This document shows positions 6,106 to 9,057 of a stretch of 9,057 bases of DNA, piece after piece. The position numbers were made by a program, and so were the translations under genes. The DNA is taken from contig DATKYB010000064.1 in the NCBI GenBank assembly GCA_035528715.1, positions 1 to 9,057 of the forward strand. The letters are read 5' to 3'. Within the stretch, counting starts at the first letter, position 1, and every line of letters starts with the position of its first letter. A model generated the notes under the pieces. That model worked only from the letters and a program-made list of their open reading frames with translations, was not told the DNA's origin and did no database searches. Source of the stretch: Nitrospinota bacterium. GTDB lineage: Bacteria; JADFOP01; DATKYB01.

Positions 6106-7506
6106 ATGAAAAGTCTTGTCATCTGTAACGATTCTTCTCTTTTAAATATAATTAACCTTAAGTCATTTTATTTTAAGGGGTCGCTTTTCCTCGTCCCAGA
6201 TAGAAATCTAAAAGATAGACTATCTCAAAAAGGGTTAAAAGCTTTAACAGGAGATCTAACTAAAAACTATATATACAAAAAAGCTAAGCTAAAAGATTTT
6301 GATATCATTTTTATCCTGCTTGAGGATAGTATCTTAATAAGTGATATTTCAAAAACGATATATAAAATAGAAGAAAACATTCCTGTTGTTGCTCTTCTTA
6401 ACAGGGAATTTAATCCTTCAATCATTAAAAATTATCCCAAAATTCAGTTTATTCCCCTATTGAGCATGTTCAATGGTCTTTTTCTTGATAAAATTAAAGA
6501 GATAGTCATAAAAAAACGTGTGGAACGGCTCAAATCTGTCTTTAATGAAAATGACAAGGTACTTATCGTAACACAACACGACCCAGATCCAGATGCCATT
6601 GCCAGTGCCCTGGCTTTAAGAACTCTCTTAGGAAGGAATAAGGCCACGGCTCCGATAGGTTCATTTGGAAAAGTAACAAGACCAGAAAATCTTGCCATGT
6701 TGAAACTCCTGGAAATAGAGGTTGAACAAATTGATGATAAGGTCATTAAAGAATATACAAAGATAGCTATGGTTGACGTTCAACCCCCCTATTTTGGAGA
6801 TCAACTTTTAAATGTTGATGTAGTAATTGACCACCATCCAAGGCAGAAGAACTATAAAGCCATCTTTAGAGAAATCAAATCAAATTACGGTGCTACTTCT
6901 ACGATTCTTTCAGAATATCTTTTCGCCTCAGGGATAAAAATCCCTCAAAGGCTTGCAACTGCGCTTCTTTACGGGATAAAAAGTGACACCTTTTTTCTTG
7001 ATAGGGAGGTGAGCCATGCAGATATTAAGGCATTTTCTTATCTGTATCCCTTGGCCAATAACAATCTCTTAAGACGGATAGAGAGGCCAGAACTACCTGT
7101 AGATGCATTAAAATCCTTTGGCAAGGCACTACAAAAGAAAACAATTGTTAATGGGATATTATTCTCTCATCTCGGTGTAGTTGAAAGAGAAGATGTCATC
7201 CCTTTTTTATCAGATTTTTGTCTTCAAGTCGAGGGTATTGAATGGTCAGTAGTCTCAGGAATCTCTGATAAAAAAATCGTTATCTGCATAAGAAACTCGG
7301 GGTTTACAAAAAGTGCAGGTGAAGTAGTAAAAGAGGCCTTTGGAGAATTAGGAAGCGCTGGTGGTCATCGGTCCATGGCAAAGGCTGTAATACCTATAAA
7401 GGTATTTGAAGAGAAATTTGGCAAAAGCAACGATTTTGATATAAGAAAACACATAAGAAAATACTTTGTAAAGGCAGTTAAGGATAAAGCACAAAAATTC
7501 AACTAA
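6106..7506 (+). CDS. TrkA_N (RCK)-like domain fused to DHH-DHHA1 phosphoesterase
   Basis: Counted from the ATG at 6106 the protein has 466 residues. Residues 1-135 fold like a TrkA_N/RCK nucleotide-binding domain: strand SLVIC, FLVPDR, then LSQKGLKALTGDLT and FDIIFILLED. The usual glycine-rich GxGxxG loop is replaced by CNDSSLL (6-12), so NAD binding is doubtful. The DHH domain follows with motif I QHDPDPDAIAS (157-167), motif II VDVQP (from 223), the name-giving DHH (242-244) and motif IV SDTFF (293-297). The C-terminal DHHA1 domain ends in GGHRSMAKA (419-427), its substrate-binding motif. DHH-DHHA1 enzymes are Mn2+-dependent and include NrnA-type nanoRNase/pAp phosphatases and cyclic-di-AMP phosphodiesterases. 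The exact substrate cannot be read from sequence. In-frame TTG codons at 6055 and 6076 are alternative starts, but 6055 lies in the promoter -10. The ATG itself has no close Shine-Dalgarno (GGAG at 6078-6081 is 24 bases away). No membrane segment is seen. Confidence 0.9.
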   Translation: MKSLVICNDSSLLNIINLKSFYFKGSLFLVPDRNLKDRLSQKGLKALTGDLTKNYIYKKAKLKDFDIIFILLEDSILISDISKTIYKIEENIPVVALLNREFNPSIIKNYPKIQFIPLLSMFNGLFLDKIKEIVIKKRVERLKSVFNENDKVLIVTQHDPDPDAIASALALRTLLGRNKATAPIGSFGKVTRPENLAMLKLLEIEVEQIDDKVIKEYTKIAMVDVQPPYFGDQLLNVDVVIDHHPRQKNYKAIFREIKSNYGATSTILSEYLFASGIKIPQRLATALLYGIKSDTFFLDREVSHADIKAFSYLYPLANNNLLRRIERPELPVDALKSFGKALQKKTIVNGILFSHLGVVEREDVIPFLSDFCLQVEGIEWSVVSGISDKKIVICIRNSGFTKSAGEVVKEAFGELGSAGGHRSMAKAVIPIKVFEEKFGKSNDFDIRKHIRKYFVKAVKDKAQKFN

Positions 7507-7521
7507 TTAAAAAGTTATTTA

Positions 7522-7567
7522 TTTTTTTTAAAAAAAAGTTGACATTAATGCACTCAAGTATTATAAT
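7522..7567 (+). promoter_or_regulatory. Strong sigma-70 promoter of dnaK with T8A8 upstream tract
   Basis: A perfect consensus TTGACA (7539-7544), 17-base spacer and perfect TATAAT (7562-7567) make this the best promoter in the window. Directly upstream lies the palindrome T8A8 (7522-7537), placed where an UP element would contact RNA polymerase alpha subunits. It may also act as a weak A/T-only terminator for the preceding DHH gene. The start point should be about 7574. The spacer contains GCACTC (7550-7555), the core of a CIRCE half-site, but no second arm exists. Consensus strength suggests high basal expression. Confidence 0.8.
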
Positions 7568-7617
7568 ATATCTTAACTCATATATGGTTTTTACCTAATA
7601 CTAAGGAGGATATTTTT

Positions 7618-9057
7618 ATGGGAAAAATAATTGGTATTGATCTCGGTACAACTAATTCAGTAGTAGCGGTAATGGAAGGCGGACAGCCTAAGATAATTAT
7701 CAATGAAGAAGGAAGCAGGCTCACCCCCTCAGTCGTTGCGTTTACAAAAGACGGTGAAATACTTGTAGGGCAGGCAGCTAAAAGACAGTCAATAACAAAT
7801 CCAGAAAACACTGTCTATTCAATAAAAAGATTTATGGGCAGAAAATATGATGAGGTATCAGAAGAGATGAAGATGGTTCCCTATAAGGTTATAAAGGCAC
7901 CAAATGGAGATGCAAGGGTTAGTATCAAGGGAAAAGAATATTCTCCCCCAGAGATTTCTGCAATGATTCTCCAGAAATTGAAAAAATCTGCTGAGGATTA
8001 TTTAGGGGAGAAGGTTACAGAAGCTGTTATTACCGCTCCAGCCTATTTTAATGATAGCCAGAGACAAGCAACAAAAGATGCAGGAAAGATAGCTGGGCTG
8101 GGGGTAAAAAGAATTATTAACGAGCCAACGGCGTCTGCCCTCGCCTATGGTCTGGATAAAAAGAAAGACGAAAAAATCGCTGTATATGACTTTGGAGGGG
8201 GTACCTTTGATATCTCTATCCTAGAAGTTGGTGACAATGTTGTAGAGGTTAAAGCTACTAATGGAGATACCCATCTTGGAGGAGATAACTTTGACCAAAG
8301 GGTAATCGATTGGATGGTAGTTGAGTTTAAAAAGGACCAAGGGATTGATCTCAGTAAAGACCTGATGGCTCTCCAGAGATTAAAGGAGGCTGCGGAAAAG
8401 GCAAAAATAGAACTCTCATCCACCATGGAAACAGATATCAATCTTCCTTTTATAACAGCGGATTCCTCTGGTCCAAAACACCTTAACATGAAGCTCACAA
8501 GGGCAAAATTTGAACAGATGGTGAATGACCTTATTGAGAAGAGCCACGAGCCTTGTAATATTGCATTAAAGGACTCTGGTCTTAGTGGAAAGGACGTTGA
8601 TGAGGTGGTTCTGGTCGGCGGTTCTACCCGGGTCCCGAAGGTTCAACAACTGCTAAAAGATATGTTTGGCAAAGAACCTCATAAAGGAGTCAATCCTGAT
8701 GAGGTAGTAGCCCTGGGTGCTGCTGTTCAGGCAGGTGTTTTAGGGGGAGAGGTAAAGGATGTTCTTTTATTAGATATTACTCCTCTTTCTCTCGGCATTG
8801 AAACCCTAGGTGGAGTCATGACAAGGTTGATAGAAAGAAACACTACAATTCCGACGAAAAAGAGCGAGATATTTTCTACAGCTGCGGATAACCAGACAAG
8901 CGTGGAAATCCATGTCCTTCAAGGAGAAAGAGAAATGGCAGGTGACAGCAGGACATTAGGTAGATTTCACCTTGTAGGAATCCCCTCTGCCCCAAGAGGA
9001 GTTCCCCAGATTGAGGTAACCTTTGACATCGATGCTAATGGTATCGTTAATGTCTCT
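7618..9057 (+). CDS. dnaK: Chaperone protein DnaK (Hsp70), 3' end outside window
   Basis: The frame is open from the ATG at 7618 to the right edge, giving 480 of the roughly 630-640 residues expected. DnaK binds exposed hydrophobic segments in an ATP-driven cycle with DnaJ and GrpE, and it recruits ClpB for disaggregation. The ATPase domain shows the phosphate-binding loop GIDLGTTNS (6-14), catalytic K70 in [16 protein letters not shown] (191-198) with T196 as the autophosphorylation-type threonine, and [14 protein letters not shown] (330-343). The conserved interdomain linker VKDVLLLD (379-386) is intact. The beta-sandwich substrate-binding domain follows ([14 protein letters not shown] onward), and the window ends inside it. 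The lid is missing only because of the window edge. A perfect AAGGAGG ribosome site (7603-7609) lies eight bases before the ATG. The gene before it is the DHH phosphoesterase, not grpE or hrcA as in the common hrcA-grpE-dnaK order. It has its own promoter. Nothing suggests a frameshift. Confidence 0.98.
   Translation, partial: MGKIIGIDLGTTNSVVAVMEGGQPKIIINEEGSRLTPSVVAFTKDGEILVGQAAKRQSITNPENTVYSIKRFMGRKYDEVSEEMKMVPYKVIKAPNGDARVSIKGKEYSPPEISAMILQKLKKSAEDYLGEKVTEAVITAPAYFNDSQRQATKDAGKIAGLGVKRIINEPTASALAYGLDKKKDEKIAVYDFGGGTFDISILEVGDNVVEVKATNGDTHLGGDNFDQRVIDWMVVEFKKDQGIDLSKDLMALQRLKEAAEKAKIELSSTMETDINLPFITADSSGPKHLNMKLTRAKFEQMVNDLIEKSHEPCNIALKDSGLSGKDVDEVVLVGGSTRVPKVQQLLKDMFGKEPHKGVNPDEVVALGAAVQAGVLGGEVKDVLLLDITPLSLGIETLGGVMTRLIERNTTIPTKKSEIFSTAADNQTSVEIHVLQGEREMAGDSRTLGRFHLVGIPSAPRGVPQIEVTFDIDANGIVNVS

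Noticed and set aside
7574-7617. RNA thermometer in the dnaK leader
   Set aside because: The best masking of the AAGGAGG site is UACCU (7592-7596) with AGGAUA (7607-7612), which needs a bulge and leaves part of the site open. It is much weaker than the clpB case.

Overview
The window is AT-rich chromosomal DNA from a bacterium that resembles the Gram-negative, deltaproteobacterial or Nitrospirota-like lineages. That placement is an inference from gene content and protein character: a GAF/HD-GYP protein, a TrkA_N-DHH fusion and a proteobacterial-type DnaK. No taxonomic marker fixes it. There are no tRNA or rRNA genes, mobile elements, CRISPR arrays or phage genes. No gap between genes exceeds 300 bases.

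Layout. The minus strand at the left edge carries the start of an MgtE-type magnesium channel gene (1-382), with its own promoter near 411-438. Every other gene is on the plus strand. A small exported protein of unknown function (649-1173) is followed by a HAMP-like/GAF/HD-GYP protein (1295-2611), a predicted cyclic-di-GMP phosphodiesterase that lacks a normal membrane or periplasmic sensor region. Next is a protein-quality-control block: clpB (2776-5373), an Hsp20 small heat-shock protein (5501-5953) with a strong intrinsic terminator, a TrkA_N-DHH-DHHA1 phosphoesterase (about 6106-7506), and dnaK (7618 to the right edge, incomplete).

Regulation. clpB, hsp20, the DHH gene and dnaK each have a good sigma-70-like promoter with a 17-base spacer, three of them with the -10 hexamer TATATT. 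They therefore look individually transcribed rather than forming one operon. No complete CIRCE operator or sigma-32-type promoter is visible. A lone perfect CIRCE half-site lies upstream of clpB. In the predicted 5' leaders of clpB and hsp20, U-rich stretches can pair with the Shine-Dalgarno sequence, which is the architecture of short 'fourU-like' RNA thermometers. These are predictions made by eye and are the most testable leads here.

How the genes work together. Hsp20 holds unfolding proteins, and ClpB with DnaK extracts and refolds aggregates, so these three genes form one functional set. The DHH phosphoesterase between hsp20 and dnaK and the HD-GYP protein upstream of clpB point to nucleotide metabolism or signalling, but nothing in the sequence ties them mechanistically to the chaperones. 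Overall this is mostly a housekeeping and stress region. I found no clearly new defence or mobile system.
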